64,000 bases of DNA from Cellvibrio sp. PSBB023 (GTDB taxonomy: Bacteria; Pseudomonadota; Gammaproteobacteria; Pseudomonadales; Cellvibrionaceae), in contig NZ_CP019799.1 in assembly GCF_002007605.1 (NCBI RefSeq), positions 62,001-126,000 on the forward strand, given 5' to 3'. Shown here piece after piece: positions 52,090 to 61,010 of the stretch (its first letter is position 1; each line of letters starts with the position of its first letter). The position numbers were made by a program, and so were the translations under genes. The notes under the pieces were generated by a model. It was given only the letters and a program-made list of their open reading frames with translations, did not search any database and was not told the DNA's origin.

Positions 52090-53878
52090 TGACGGGCTCG
52101 GCCTCCACATCAATATCTGTATCGCCAATAGTGCGTGTGCAATTGCGCCCGGCGTGTTTCGCTTGGTAAAGCGCACTGTCAGCGCGCTCGATTAACTGGT
52201 CGATAGACGAATCGCTCACCCGTCGCTCGGCAATCCCAAAACTGGCGCTGACATGCAGACGCTTGTCGCCATAGCGAATTTGTTGTGCCGAGAGTAACTC
52301 GCGCAAGCGCTCAGCAAAAGCCGTTGCCTCGGTGGCATTGGTTTCGGGGAGCAGCAACAAAAATTCCTCACCGCCCCAGCGCACCACCAAATCGCTCAAG
52401 CGTACCTGTTGGCGCAGCAGCACACCCACCACTTTTAAAACGTGATCGCCGCTGGCGTGGCCGTGGGAATCGTTCAGGCATTTGAAGTGATCCAAATCCA
52501 GAACAATGGCACTCAAGGGGCGCGAATAGCGCAGGCTGTTGCTCCACATTGCCGGCGAGGTGAGATAAAACGCGCGGCGGTTTTTAAGCCCGGTGAGTGG
52601 ATCAGTGCTGGCGAGTTTTTCCGCATTCAAGTGATTGGTTTGTACCTCGCGGATACGCGCCGCCAGTGCCAGTGCCAATAGCGTCGCCTCCACCAGCATG
52701 CCGAACTCTGCCGCGCGAAACCCCGCTTTACTGTAAGGGATAAACCCCCACACCGACGCAGCCGTTATCGCCACACCCAGCACTCCGGTAATAGCCGCAT
52801 AAATGTAATAGCGCGTTCCGGTACTGCTACTGCTAAACATGGCCATGCCCATAGTCAACATCAGCAGGGCATAAAACAACATAAACACAAAGGTCAAATA
52901 CAGGACAAAAGTTTGCTGGTGCGCAGCAACGCCGTACAGCAACAACAGGGCAAACACCACAATGATTGTCATCACCAGTTGCGACAAACGTTTGCGTTCC
53001 GTATGGAGATTTAAAAAGCTGATCGCAAACACCAACCCCGCGCTGCCAAAGCAACAGATCAATACCGGGGTTGCCCAGCGCTGCCATTCGGGGGAATTGG
53101 GCCACAACCACATATACCCATGGCCGGTGTAAGCAATATTAGCGAAGGTAAAAATACTTAAAAAAATCGCATAGAGCAGATGGCGAGGGTCGCGCAATCC
53201 GAAATACAACATGCCATTAAACGCGATTAAGGCGAGCAGGTAGCCGTAGCTAAAACCGTAGCTGTAATAATGTTGGGTCGCTCTATTTTCAAAGGCGCTG
53301 GCGGTGAGCAAATACACCGGCACAACCAGTGGGTCCGGCGTAGCCACCCGCATCAAAATATCGCTGGTGCCCGGCGGCAAATGCACGCGGTACAAAAAAC
53401 CGGTAGTTGCTTTGCTGCGCCCGGCAAAGGCTTTGCTATCCCCTGCATGCCAGGTGTGCTGCAGTTGCTGCTCGGCATTGAGCTGGTACACATCCACCTC
53501 GTCCAGCCAGGCAGCATCAATCAGCAAGTGACGCTCAATGGTGTGTGCCGAGTGATTGTCTAATGTCAGGCGCAGCCAGTGTGGCGGTGCGCCAATACCT
53601 GCTACCAGTACCTTGTGCGTGCTGGCAGTAGCCTCACGGTTGTTGAATTTCCGCAGCGCTTCATACCAGGGCAAGCGTGCGCCGGTCTCTGTAAATATTT
53701 GCACATAGTTGCCCAGCGGCGCGGTGCCGGCATCTATCGCATTCACGGCTACTGGTGGCGCACTTGCTGTGGCGCTGGCACTCATACACAGCATTATTAT
53801 CAGTGGCCATAATTGTTTTATTCCCCGCCCTATACAGCGGGAAAAGCTCCCGCTCAGGGAGTAAAGCCTGTTTATCAT
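52076..53878 (-). CDS. 7TM-DISM diguanylate cyclase (GGDEF)
   Basis: 600 residues. A signal sequence, an extracellular 7TMR-DISM type 2 domain (about 45-180), seven membrane helices (about 205-405) and a GGDEF domain follow in order. The active site is RWGGEEFLLLLP, and the I-site RLSD is in place. It should make cyclic di-GMP in response to an external ligand, perhaps a carbohydrate. It is convergent with the hybrid kinase and may oppose the EAL protein in the same circuit. Confidence 0.92.
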   Translation of the reverse strand: MINRLYSLSGSFSRCIGRGIKQLWPLIIMLCMSASATASAPPVAVNAIDAGTAPLGNYVQIFTETGARLPWYEALRKFNNREATASTHKVLVAGIGAPPHWLRLTLDNHSAHTIERHLLIDAAWLDEVDVYQLNAEQQLQHTWHAGDSKAFAGRSKATTGFLYRVHLPPGTSDILMRVATPDPLVVPVYLLTASAFENRATQHYYSYGFSYGYLLALIAFNGMLYFGLRDPRHLLYAIFLSIFTFANIAYTGHGYMWLWPNSPEWQRWATPVLICCFGSAGLVFAISFLNLHTERKRLSQLVMTIIVVFALLLLYGVAAHQQTFVLYLTFVFMLFYALLMLTMGMAMFSSSSTGTRYYIYAAITGVLGVAITAASVWGFIPYSKAGFRAAEFGMLVEATLLALALAARIREVQTNHLNAEKLASTDPLTGLKNRRAFYLTSPAMWSNSLRYSRPLSAIVLDLDHFKCLNDSHGHASGDHVLKVVGVLLRQQVRLSDLVVRWGGEEFLLLLPETNATEATAFAERLRELLSAQQIRYGDKRLHVSASFGIAERRVSDSSIDQLIERADSALYQAKHAGRNCTRTIGDTDIDVEAEPVINPH

Positions 53879-54001
53879 CTGGGTGTGTGTTCTCTTGTTA
53901 TCTATTCTCTAGCGTGCAGTTTATGAACAGATTCTAACACCCTTCTGCATGCTTGCCGGTCACCCTCCAATACTTTCCTGTGAATTGTTATTGCCCATAA
54001 T

Positions 54002-54057
54002 AAAAACCGGTCGTGTATGCGCCGAAGGGATCAGCGCAATTCACGACCGGTTTTTTT
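54002..54057. terminator. Bidirectional terminator
   Basis: AAAAACCGGTCGTG at 54002..54015 pairs with CACGACCGGTTTTTT at about 54042..54056, with an inner TGCGC/GCGCA stem. The A run and T run on either side allow termination in both directions. It follows the minus-strand YCII-VOC gene. Confidence 0.85.
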
Positions 54058-54084
54058 AATTCGTATTGATTGCGGGTAAGTTGG

Positions 54085-54939
54085 TTATGCCGGTTCGTCG
54101 CCCGGCAACATCACCATCCAACCCACACCGAACTGATCCGTAACTTGTCCATAAAGCGGTGACCAGAAGGTTTTCATCAGCGGCATATCCACCTTGCCGC
54201 CGTTGCTGGCCAGTGCGGCAAAAATACGGCGCGCTTCATCTTCTGTCGGGACATTTAATGCAATGCGAAAACCGCTGAATGTTTCCGCATCATTACAGCC
54301 GTCGGACGCCATTATCCGTACCTTGCCCAAGCTGAATTCAGCGTGCATCACCTTGTTTTCAAAACCGGCTTGCAAGGTTCCCTCGGGAAATGTATCCGGG
54401 CTTTCGTTAAAGTGAATCAGGAATTTAATATCTGCACTTAAATGTTGCTGGTAAAACGCCAGGGCTTCATCGCAACGGCCCGAGAAGAACAAATAATTAT
54501 TTACCTCTACCTGTTGCATCGCCAGCGCCTGACGCAGTGCATTATCTTTTTCCCGGGATTTGCCATCAGGGTCGGCCACCGCAAAATCGTCTATTTCATA
54601 AAAAGTGCGAATTTCAATATCGGAGGCTTCCTCTTCCATGGGGTTAGGGCACTTCTTCACCCATTCAATCGCTTCCTCCATGGAGTTCACATTCCAAATC
54701 CAATAGCCCGCAATTAATTCATTGGTCTCGGCAAAAGGGCCGGTAGTGACCAAACGTTTGCTGCCATCAAACCGCACACGCACGCCTTCGCTGGTGGGTT
54801 TAAGCCCATCACCTGACTCCATAATGCCAGCCTTTACCAGCTCTTCATTAAAATTCATCATCGCCGTCATCAGCGCTTCGCTCGGCATTTTTCCCGCTTC
54901 AGAACCCGGTGAGGCTTTAACCATTACCATGACTTTCAT
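54085..54939 (-). CDS. YCII-domain and VOC (PhnB-like) fusion protein
   Basis: 284 residues. Residues 1-120 are a YCII/DGPF domain (MKVMVMVKASPGSE, LVTTGPFAETNELIAGYWIW), found in proteins linked to ECF41-type sigma factors. Residues about 140-284 are a PhnB-like VOC domain (VNNYLFFSGRCDEALAFYQQ, then VPTEDEARRIFAAL and FWSPLYGQVTDQFGVGWMV). The two usually sit on separate chains. No sigma gene is adjacent here. The function is not established. Confidence 0.88.
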   Translation of the reverse strand: MKVMVMVKASPGSEAGKMPSEALMTAMMNFNEELVKAGIMESGDGLKPTSEGVRVRFDGSKRLVTTGPFAETNELIAGYWIWNVNSMEEAIEWVKKCPNPMEEEASDIEIRTFYEIDDFAVADPDGKSREKDNALRQALAMQQVEVNNYLFFSGRCDEALAFYQQHLSADIKFLIHFNESPDTFPEGTLQAGFENKVMHAEFSLGKVRIMASDGCNDAETFSGFRIALNVPTEDEARRIFAALASNGGKVDMPLMKTFWSPLYGQVTDQFGVGWMVMLPGDEPA

Positions 54940-55112
54940 CGTTGTTCTCCTTCAGTGAACAGTTGTTTGGGATGTTTTAGGGTATTACTGATGAATAGTC
55001 GAATAGGGCGAAGGGAAATCGACAGCCAACCAACTATTTTTTACAAATGGGTTATGATTTTGCGCCATAGATTCAATCTCATTGAGCCTGACCGAACCCC
55101 CAAGGAGCCAAC

Positions 55113-55934
55113 ATGCTAATCGACCCCCTACAACTACAAGCATTACAGAACCAGGACAACCACTTACTGCTCTGCTGTTTGCTAAGGCCTGTGGGGGTGA
55201 GCGCGGAATCGATTAACGAGTCAGACCTTATTCCCTCATCTCAGCTATTTGATATAGACGATTTTTCCGCAACCGATGCACCTTTCCCGCACACCCTGTT
55301 ATCAGCCAGCGAGTTTGAAATAAAAGCGCGGGCACTGGGTATTAATAATGACTCATCCATTGTGGTGTGCGACAACATCGGTATTTATTCCGCGCCGCGA
55401 GTGTGGTTCAACCTAACCCTCATGGGGTGCAACAATGTGTTGTTATTAAATGGTGGCATTCCCGCGTGGAAGGCGAGTGGTTATCCCATTACGCATGACA
55501 GCGTTACGGCAAGCCGTGAAGGGGATTTTAGTGCGCGCGAGCAGAGCAATCGTGTGGCAACTAAAGAGGATGTATTAGCGGCGATTGGCAAGGCGGATGT
55601 TCGTATTATCGATGTCAGAGGCGCGGCGCGTTTTTATGGTCAAGTGCCGGAGCCGCGCGCCGGTGTGCGCAGTGGTCACATTCCCGGTTCGGCCAATATT
55701 CCCTACGCCAATTTTATTCGCGATGGTCGCTTCAAACCGCGTGCTGAATTGGAAAAATTATTCCAGGATGCTGGCTGCAGTGTTGATAAAGAATTAATTT
55801 TTTCTTGCGGTTCAGGTGTGACAGCCTGTATTGGTTACCTTGCGGCGCTGTTGTGTGGCTACAAGAATATCCGCGTGTACGACGGTTCCTGGGCGGAGTG
55901 GGGCGCAATTGAATCGCTGCCGGTTGAGCGTTAA
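55113..55934 (+). CDS. Sulfurtransferase (3-mercaptopyruvate/thiosulfate type)
   Basis: 273 residues with two rhodanese domains. The catalytic loop in the second is SCGSGVTA with C232. CGSGVT is typical of 3-mercaptopyruvate sulfurtransferases, while thiosulfate rhodaneses have CRKGVT. SGHIPGSANIPY and LLNGGIPAWK are the normal rhodanese structural motifs. CAAGGAG precedes the ATG. It overlaps the convergent YigZ gene by four bases. Confidence 0.9.
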   Translation: MLIDPLQLQALQNQDNHLLLCCLLRPVGVSAESINESDLIPSSQLFDIDDFSATDAPFPHTLLSASEFEIKARALGINNDSSIVVCDNIGIYSAPRVWFNLTLMGCNNVLLLNGGIPAWKASGYPITHDSVTASREGDFSAREQSNRVATKEDVLAAIGKADVRIIDVRGAARFYGQVPEPRAGVRSGHIPGSANIPYANFIRDGRFKPRAELEKLFQDAGCSVDKELIFSCGSGVTACIGYLAALLCGYKNIRVYDGSWAEWGAIESLPVER

Positions 55935-56554
55935 TTATTAGCCTTATCTTCAAACTGAACCACCGCCTCACCAGCGGTTTCATTGGTCACCTGCTGCGCA
56001 AACTGCGCCGCTTGTGCAGCAGGCAGGCTGATATCAATCGACACCTCGCTGGCATAAGCAACATCCACAATCTGCCCCTGGTACAAGTTCACAAGGTGCC
56101 GCACTTTCGTTTCCCTGGCGAAATCCACCATGACGTTCAACTGCACGCTCGGCGTAACCTGAACTAATTGCGCACGGTTCACCGCCTCGGACACCGCCCC
56201 CGAATAGGCGCGCACCAAGCCACCCGCTCCCAACTTTACCCCGCCAAAATAGCGCACCACCACCGCGAGCGAATTACCCACATCCCGCTCAGTGAGCACA
56301 TGCAGCATCGGCTTTCCCGCCGTACCGGATGGCTCACCGTCATCACTAAATGCCTGGGTTTTGGGTTGCCGCGTATTGCCAATCACATAAGCCCAGCACA
56401 CATGGCTCGCATCCGGATATTGTTTGCGATACCCCTCCACATACGTCATCGCCTCCTCGCGGGACGTAACAGGGTGTAGAAACGTCAAAAAATCACTGTT
56501 CTTTTCTTCAGTGGTGGATTCAATAGCCTCGGCGAGAATAGTGTAGGTGGACAT
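55931..56554 (-). CDS. YigZ/IMPACT family protein
   Basis: 207 residues. The N-terminal IMPACT domain shows KNSDFLTFLHPVTSREEA, SHVCWAYVIG, FSDDGEPSGTAGKPM, VVVRYFGGVKLGAGGLVRAY, all diagnostic for the family. A C-terminal YigZ domain (DUF1949) follows. The family is related to the eukaryotic IMPACT translation regulator; its bacterial role is unclear. It is convergent with the sulfurtransferase gene. Confidence 0.93.
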   Translation of the reverse strand: MSTYTILAEAIESTTEEKNSDFLTFLHPVTSREEAMTYVEGYRKQYPDASHVCWAYVIGNTRQPKTQAFSDDGEPSGTAGKPMLHVLTERDVGNSLAVVVRYFGGVKLGAGGLVRAYSGAVSEAVNRAQLVQVTPSVQLNVMVDFARETKVRHLVNLYQGQIVDVAYASEVSIDISLPAAQAAQFAQQVTNETAGEAVVQFEDKANN

Positions 56555-56617
56555 GAAATAACTCTGGGCACTCAGGTTAACGGCAAAGGCGGTAATGATA
56601 GTCCAAGTTGCGCCGCG

Positions 56618-56643
56618 AATCCGATCATGGTTGATCGGATTTT
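56618..56643 (+). terminator. Perfect 10-base stem-loop with short T run
   Basis: AATCCGATCA pairs perfectly with TGATCGGATT around TGGT, followed by TTT. It reads as a weak terminator on the plus strand, though both neighbouring genes are on the minus strand. On the minus strand it lies between the unknown gene and YigZ and could act as an mRNA stability element. Confidence 0.4.
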
Positions 56644-56656
56644 CATTCGGTGTGTT

Positions 56657-56917
56657 TTAAACTTTATTCATCAACCGCTTTAACTGCGCATCAATAGCGT
56701 CGGACTTATCCGTCACTAGTTGCGCAAAGCGTTCAATGCCTTCTGTACAGTCTGCATCCAAATCCACGGCAAAACGGCGGATTATCACGCTGCTGGATTG
56801 GCAATAAAACGCACAATAATGCTGGAACTCGCGGTAGGAATCGTACAGGTTAACCAGTTCGCGTTTGATATTTGAAGGGGGATTGTCGGTAGGTGATACA
56901 TCCTGTAAATCGCTCAT
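56657..56917 (-). CDS. Small cytoplasmic protein of unknown function
   Basis: 86 residues, mostly helical and acidic. AGAGG lies five bases before the ATG. The sequence carries a central HYCAFYCQSSSVIIRR with two cysteines four residues apart, and an end that looks like a short coiled coil (DAIDAQLKRLMNKV). I do not recognise a family. Its upstream region 56918..57087 contains an unexplained stem-loop and short repeats. Confidence 0.6.
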   Translation of the reverse strand: MSDLQDVSPTDNPPSNIKRELVNLYDSYREFQHYCAFYCQSSSVIIRRFAVDLDADCTEGIERFAQLVTDKSDAIDAQLKRLMNKV

Positions 56918-56926
56918 AAAAACCTC

Positions 56927-57122
56927 TTCGTACGTTTAAGTTAACGGCTTCCAGTTAGTAGCTGGAAGCCGGGTGTCAACTAGAGCCGTACGAAACGCTC
57001 CGGGCATATTTCCCTTTCGGGTTTTGTATTACGCCTCTCCACCCGGCCAAATGGCGGGCGCTACTTTTCCTACGAATGTAAAATCGCAAAAAAAGCTAAC
57101 GGTTGCGGAGACCGTTCGTACG
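56927..57122. repeat. CGTACG repeats and stem-loop in the gap between unknown gene and restriction operon
   Basis: The hexamer CGTACG occurs at 56929..56934, 56987..56992 and 57117..57122. The outer copies sit in TTCGTACGTT, and the middle one is in the opposite sense (CCGTACGAAAC). A perfect stem GGCTTCCAG/CTGGAAGCC spans 56946..56970. Outside the terminator at 57088, nothing in this 266-base gap (56918..57183) looks coding. The repeats could be operator sites or the scar of an insertion. Confidence 0.4.
57088..57116 (-). terminator. Intrinsic terminator of the restriction-modification operon
   Basis: On the minus strand AACGGT pairs with ACCGTT around a seven-base loop, followed by AGC and seven T (A run at 57088..57094). 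It lies 68 bases after the metallopeptidase stop and closes the operon. Confidence 0.7.
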
Positions 57123-57183
57123 TTCTAGTGAGGAGAACCTTAATAGGTTGGGGGAGGGTTGTCAAAGGGGTATGTATGTCTAC

Positions 57184-57918
57184 TTATTTTAATGCCCAAT
57201 TTTCTGAAGCGAGTGGCAGCTCATTGAGTTCTGCTCTTGCTTCATTCCAGGTTGGAAAAAATCTATTGAGAACTGCTACGAAGCGCTCATTATGTGTAGG
57301 TTCTATCAAATGCGCCATTTCGTGAACGATTACATATTCCAGTAATTCCTTGGGTTTTTTTACCAGCTCAGTATTTAGCCGAATGTTCCCTGCTTGGTGG
57401 TTACAACTCCCCCATTTTGTTTTCATTCGCTGTAAAAAATATTCTTTTACCGTGACACCTAATTTTGTCTGCCACTTAGCAATGAGTGGGGGTACAGTTT
57501 GATGTAATAGTGATTTATGCCACTCATGGATAATCTCAGCGCGTTTTTCCATACTTGTATTAGCGCGAATGTTTAAGGTGATACGTTTATGATCCAGCTT
57601 TACAAAAGGTTTTGTATCTATTTCTTTAATGCTTAGGAGATATCGACGCCCCCACAAGTAATGGCTTTCTCGTTCAATAAACTCCCGTGGAGTTTCACGT
57701 GCTTGAGTCGTAAGTTGCTGCTGTTGCTGGCGAATCCAAGCTAATTTTGAAACGGCGTAAGCGCGGGCCACCTCAAGGCGTGTATTCATTGGTGCCGCCA
57801 AAGTTACGCGCCCAACAGGTGGATGAACACTTAAGTGGACATTTTTAATATCCTTGCGCGTGACATATATTGAAATATCGCCCAATACAATCACTTCTTC
57901 TTGCAGTACCCCTTTCAT
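57184..57918 (-). CDS. YgjP-like zinc metallopeptidase (COG1451)
   Basis: 244 residues. The zinc-binding motif HEMAH (199-203) and third ligand H209 in EPTHNERF match the YgjP/DUF45 family. The conserved RMKTKWGSCNHQAGNIRLN precedes it. The start overlaps the hsdR stop (ATGA), so it is translated with the restriction subunit. YgjP-like genes often follow hsdR, but their role there is not known; they might process a restriction subunit. This is inference from linkage. Confidence 0.88.
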   Translation of the reverse strand: MKGVLQEEVIVLGDISIYVTRKDIKNVHLSVHPPVGRVTLAAPMNTRLEVARAYAVSKLAWIRQQQQQLTTQARETPREFIERESHYLWGRRYLLSIKEIDTKPFVKLDHKRITLNIRANTSMEKRAEIIHEWHKSLLHQTVPPLIAKWQTKLGVTVKEYFLQRMKTKWGSCNHQAGNIRLNTELVKKPKELLEYVIVHEMAHLIEPTHNERFVAVLNRFFPTWNEARAELNELPLASENWALK

Positions 57919-60900
57919 TGATAACCTGGAATATTTTTTAGTATTTCAAAGAGGGCATTTGTTGCTGCTCTGTTTTTATTCATAATAGGAAAAAGTGCAT
58001 TTTGAACTTGTGCTTCTCTAGCCTCATCACCATTCCATCCCGCAGGAGCTTCTTCCCGCATCACCCTATCTATTTTCAAAGTCAGTAGCAAGCGCCTATC
58101 TCCATATTCACTTAACGGGTTTTTAATTTCGTCTGTTTCAGGCACGCTTTCTAAAATCTCGGGCAATTTGATGTAAACGGCTATAGCGCTCTGATTGCCA
58201 TGCAAATCATTTGGAATTTCCTCGTCACCATGGCCTTTAGCCATTTTCTTGACTAATTCTTCTATTTTCTTTAAAAACTCTTCATAAGAGATAGTTTCTT
58301 CTCGTTTTTGCTTTATGAGGTCATCCAAGAGTTTTGACATTTCTGCATAAAAGCGAGGATCTGTCAGCTGGTCGCGAATAATTGTTTTACTGACATTATT
58401 GATGATGCCATCTGATATCGAATTGCGCGATAAATTTCCTTTAGCATTTAATTTTTTTGCGATAGCGTCATGAATGCCTGTTTCGATAATTAACTCTGTG
58501 AGTGAGAGTGAACTTAAGTTACCTAATTCTGTGGCTGAGTCTGCTTGGATGTATGTATTGATCAAGTGACGCATATCTGCTTCAAACGGTTTTATATCTA
58601 GCTCTTCGCCCGAATGTTTTTTCATTGCTGAGCGAATGTCACTGTAGAACTCGACGTCTTTTTGCAGTCGCTCAATATCTGCGGTTGAATAGCCTGCATC
58701 TGCTAAATTAGAAGCAAGGTCTGCATAGGCGCGTATAAAGCTGGCTACTGTCTTATAGAAAGTGATGCGGAGCTGCTCTGTGTCATTTAGTGCGGTAGGG
58801 GTTTGAACATCACCACAAAAATAAACCAAATATTGTTCGAGTTTTTTTGGGTGTGGAACAGGCTCACATAAGTAGAGTAATGCTTCACGAGCGGCATCTA
58901 GACGTTTTTTGCCTTCTTTTAGCCAATCTTTTAATTCGACATTGCCATCATCGCCTGTTTCATCAACATCCAATTCATCTGAGGTATATACAGCAATTGC
59001 TGTTTGAACGTTATCAATCAACTCTTTATAGTCGACAATATAACCATAATCTTTGTCTTCTCCGTCCAGTCGGTTAGTCCGGCAGATCGCCTGAAATAGA
59101 TTATGGCCGCGTAATTCGTTATCAAGATAAATATAGGTACAACTTGGGGCATCAAAACCAGTAAGCAGCTTACTCACCACTATAAGTAGTTTCAGATTTG
59201 CAGGTTCCTCTATAAATTGCCGTTTTACCTCATCTTCATACTGTTTAATGGTTTTTCCTTTTGCTAAAACCCATTTGGTATAGGTATCAAACTTATAGCG
59301 CTCATCACTACCTTTTGGTTCACGAGAAATCGCATTGTGATTGGGCTCAAATGATGTGACTATGCCACAATAATCACCAAAGAGTTTACCTTTGAATAAA
59401 CGAAAATAGTGGCAAGCGTCATAGATGGAGGCTGCCACTAAAATGGCGGTGCCACGGTCATTATTCAATCGTGGTTTAACGCCAAAATCATGAATAATGT
59501 CGGCAACGATACGCGCCTTGCGGTCTTCAGAACTCATCAGTTCTTCCATCGTCGCCCAGCGCTTGCGTAATACGGCTCTTTGGAAATTATTTAGCCCCAG
59601 AGTTTTTGTTGCAAACCAATCGTCGATAGCTTTTTGTGACGTTAAGCGCTGGGGAACATTGCGTGCTTCATATTTAAGGTCTAGTACAACTTTATCCGCT
59701 ACTGCTTCATCAAACTTATAGGTATGGATATAGGTACCAAAAACATCTTGAGTGGTTTGTTTATCAGTAAGATATAGAGGTGTTCCGGTGAATCCAATGA
59801 ATATGGCAGTTGATAACCAACGTTTCATTTGTTTATTCATGTCGCCGCCTTGTGAGCGGTGGCATTCATCAACAAATACATAAAAACGCCCGAAAACACG
59901 AGGTGGTTCACCTTTTAAATCTTTAGGGTCTATTTTATGGAGTAAGGCACATAACAGGCGGGGTGAGGTTTGGCCCAGTTTTTCTATTAGCTCTCGACGC
60001 GAAGTCACTCTCGGTGAGGGTGTGCTCTCGCCAATAACACCCGCATTGCGCATTACTCCCTCAATTTGTTTGTCCAGTTCATCGCGGTCGGTGATAACAA
60101 GAATACGCGCCTCAGGATCATGTTCTAGCAGCCATTTTGTTAACAGCACCATCAAGATGCTTTTGCCACTGCCTTGGGTGTGCCAAATCACACCGCCTTC
60201 TTGTTTTTTAATGCGTTCTTGCGCGGCTTTAATACCTTCGTATTGATGCAAACGAGGTACTTTTTTGCGGCCCGCATCAAAAATAACAAAGTTACGAATT
60301 AAATCGAGCAGGTGCTCTTTATTGCACATTTGGGCAAGTGGCTCATCCAATAAACTCCCTTCTACTAATTCACCTTTTTTGTGATGTTTCCATTCTACAA
60401 ATACATTCTCTGGTGTTCCGATTGTGCCGTAACGCAAACCTTGCGAATCGTTACCTGCCAGCACCAATTGTACTGTGGCAAAAAAAGCTTCATTAAAAAT
60501 TTCTTCCTGATTGGTAATCAGTTGCCGAATACCTTCAGCAATGTCATTCGAGCCTCGTTTTAACTCAATTACAACTAACGCAATGCCATTGACATACAGG
60601 ACGATATCAGGGCGACGTTCATGGCCACCTTTGAGTGTAACTTCTTCTGCGAGTGCAAAATCATTGTTGTCGGGGTTTTCCCAATCAATTAGATGGACTG
60701 TTTCATGGGGAGCCGATACGGTTGGTTTTACAGAAATGCCATAACGCAATAATTGGTAGGTACTCATATTGGCTTGGTAGAGCGGCGTGGAGTTTTTTAT
60801 TTCCGCCGCGTCCAACAATTTTTTTAATGCTTGATTAATATGTCTTTTCGAATAGCCCCGTGCTGTTAAATTTTCGCTCAGTAGGTCTTGCTCTATACAG

Positions 60901-61010
60901 TGATTGCCTGATTTTTTCGACCACTCGCCAAGGTAGGTATAACCCAGGTTGTTGCACAAATTGGCCACTACTCGGTTTTGTGTATCGCGTTCGGAGCGTA
61001 CTTTACTCAT
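57915..61010 (-). CDS. hsdR: Type I restriction endonuclease subunit R (HsdR)
   Basis: 1031 residues. The N-terminal nuclease has the PD-(D/E)xK site: PD at 134-135 in RRPDIVLYV and E-x-K at 149-151. The superfamily 2 motor has Walker A QGSGKS (279-284), DECH (381-384) and FTGTP (407-411), then RTNRLDGEDKDYG, a late helicase motif. The C-terminal helical part contacts the methyltransferase. It translocates DNA and cuts unmodified invaders with HsdM and HsdS. The start overlaps the upstream ATP-binding gene by four bases. Confidence 0.95.
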   Translation of the reverse strand: MSKVRSERDTQNRVVANLCNNLGYTYLGEWSKKSGNHCIEQDLLSENLTARGYSKRHINQALKKLLDAAEIKNSTPLYQANMSTYQLLRYGISVKPTVSAPHETVHLIDWENPDNNDFALAEEVTLKGGHERRPDIVLYVNGIALVVIELKRGSNDIAEGIRQLITNQEEIFNEAFFATVQLVLAGNDSQGLRYGTIGTPENVFVEWKHHKKGELVEGSLLDEPLAQMCNKEHLLDLIRNFVIFDAGRKKVPRLHQYEGIKAAQERIKKQEGGVIWHTQGSGKSILMVLLTKWLLEHDPEARILVITDRDELDKQIEGVMRNAGVIGESTPSPRVTSRRELIEKLGQTSPRLLCALLHKIDPKDLKGEPPRVFGRFYVFVDECHRSQGGDMNKQMKRWLSTAIFIGFTGTPLYLTDKQTTQDVFGTYIHTYKFDEAVADKVVLDLKYEARNVPQRLTSQKAIDDWFATKTLGLNNFQRAVLRKRWATMEELMSSEDRKARIVADIIHDFGVKPRLNNDRGTAILVAASIYDACHYFRLFKGKLFGDYCGIVTSFEPNHNAISREPKGSDERYKFDTYTKWVLAKGKTIKQYEDEVKRQFIEEPANLKLLIVVSKLLTGFDAPSCTYIYLDNELRGHNLFQAICRTNRLDGEDKDYGYIVDYKELIDNVQTAIAVYTSDELDVDETGDDGNVELKDWLKEGKKRLDAAREALLYLCEPVPHPKKLEQYLVYFCGDVQTPTALNDTEQLRITFYKTVASFIRAYADLASNLADAGYSTADIERLQKDVEFYSDIRSAMKKHSGEELDIKPFEADMRHLINTYIQADSATELGNLSSLSLTELIIETGIHDAIAKKLNAKGNLSRNSISDGIINNVSKTIIRDQLTDPRFYAEMSKLLDDLIKQKREETISYEEFLKKIEELVKKMAKGHGDEEIPNDLHGNQSAIAVYIKLPEILESVPETDEIKNPLSEYGDRRLLLTLKIDRVMREEAPAGWNGDEAREAQVQNALFPIMNKNRAATNALFEILKNIPGYQ

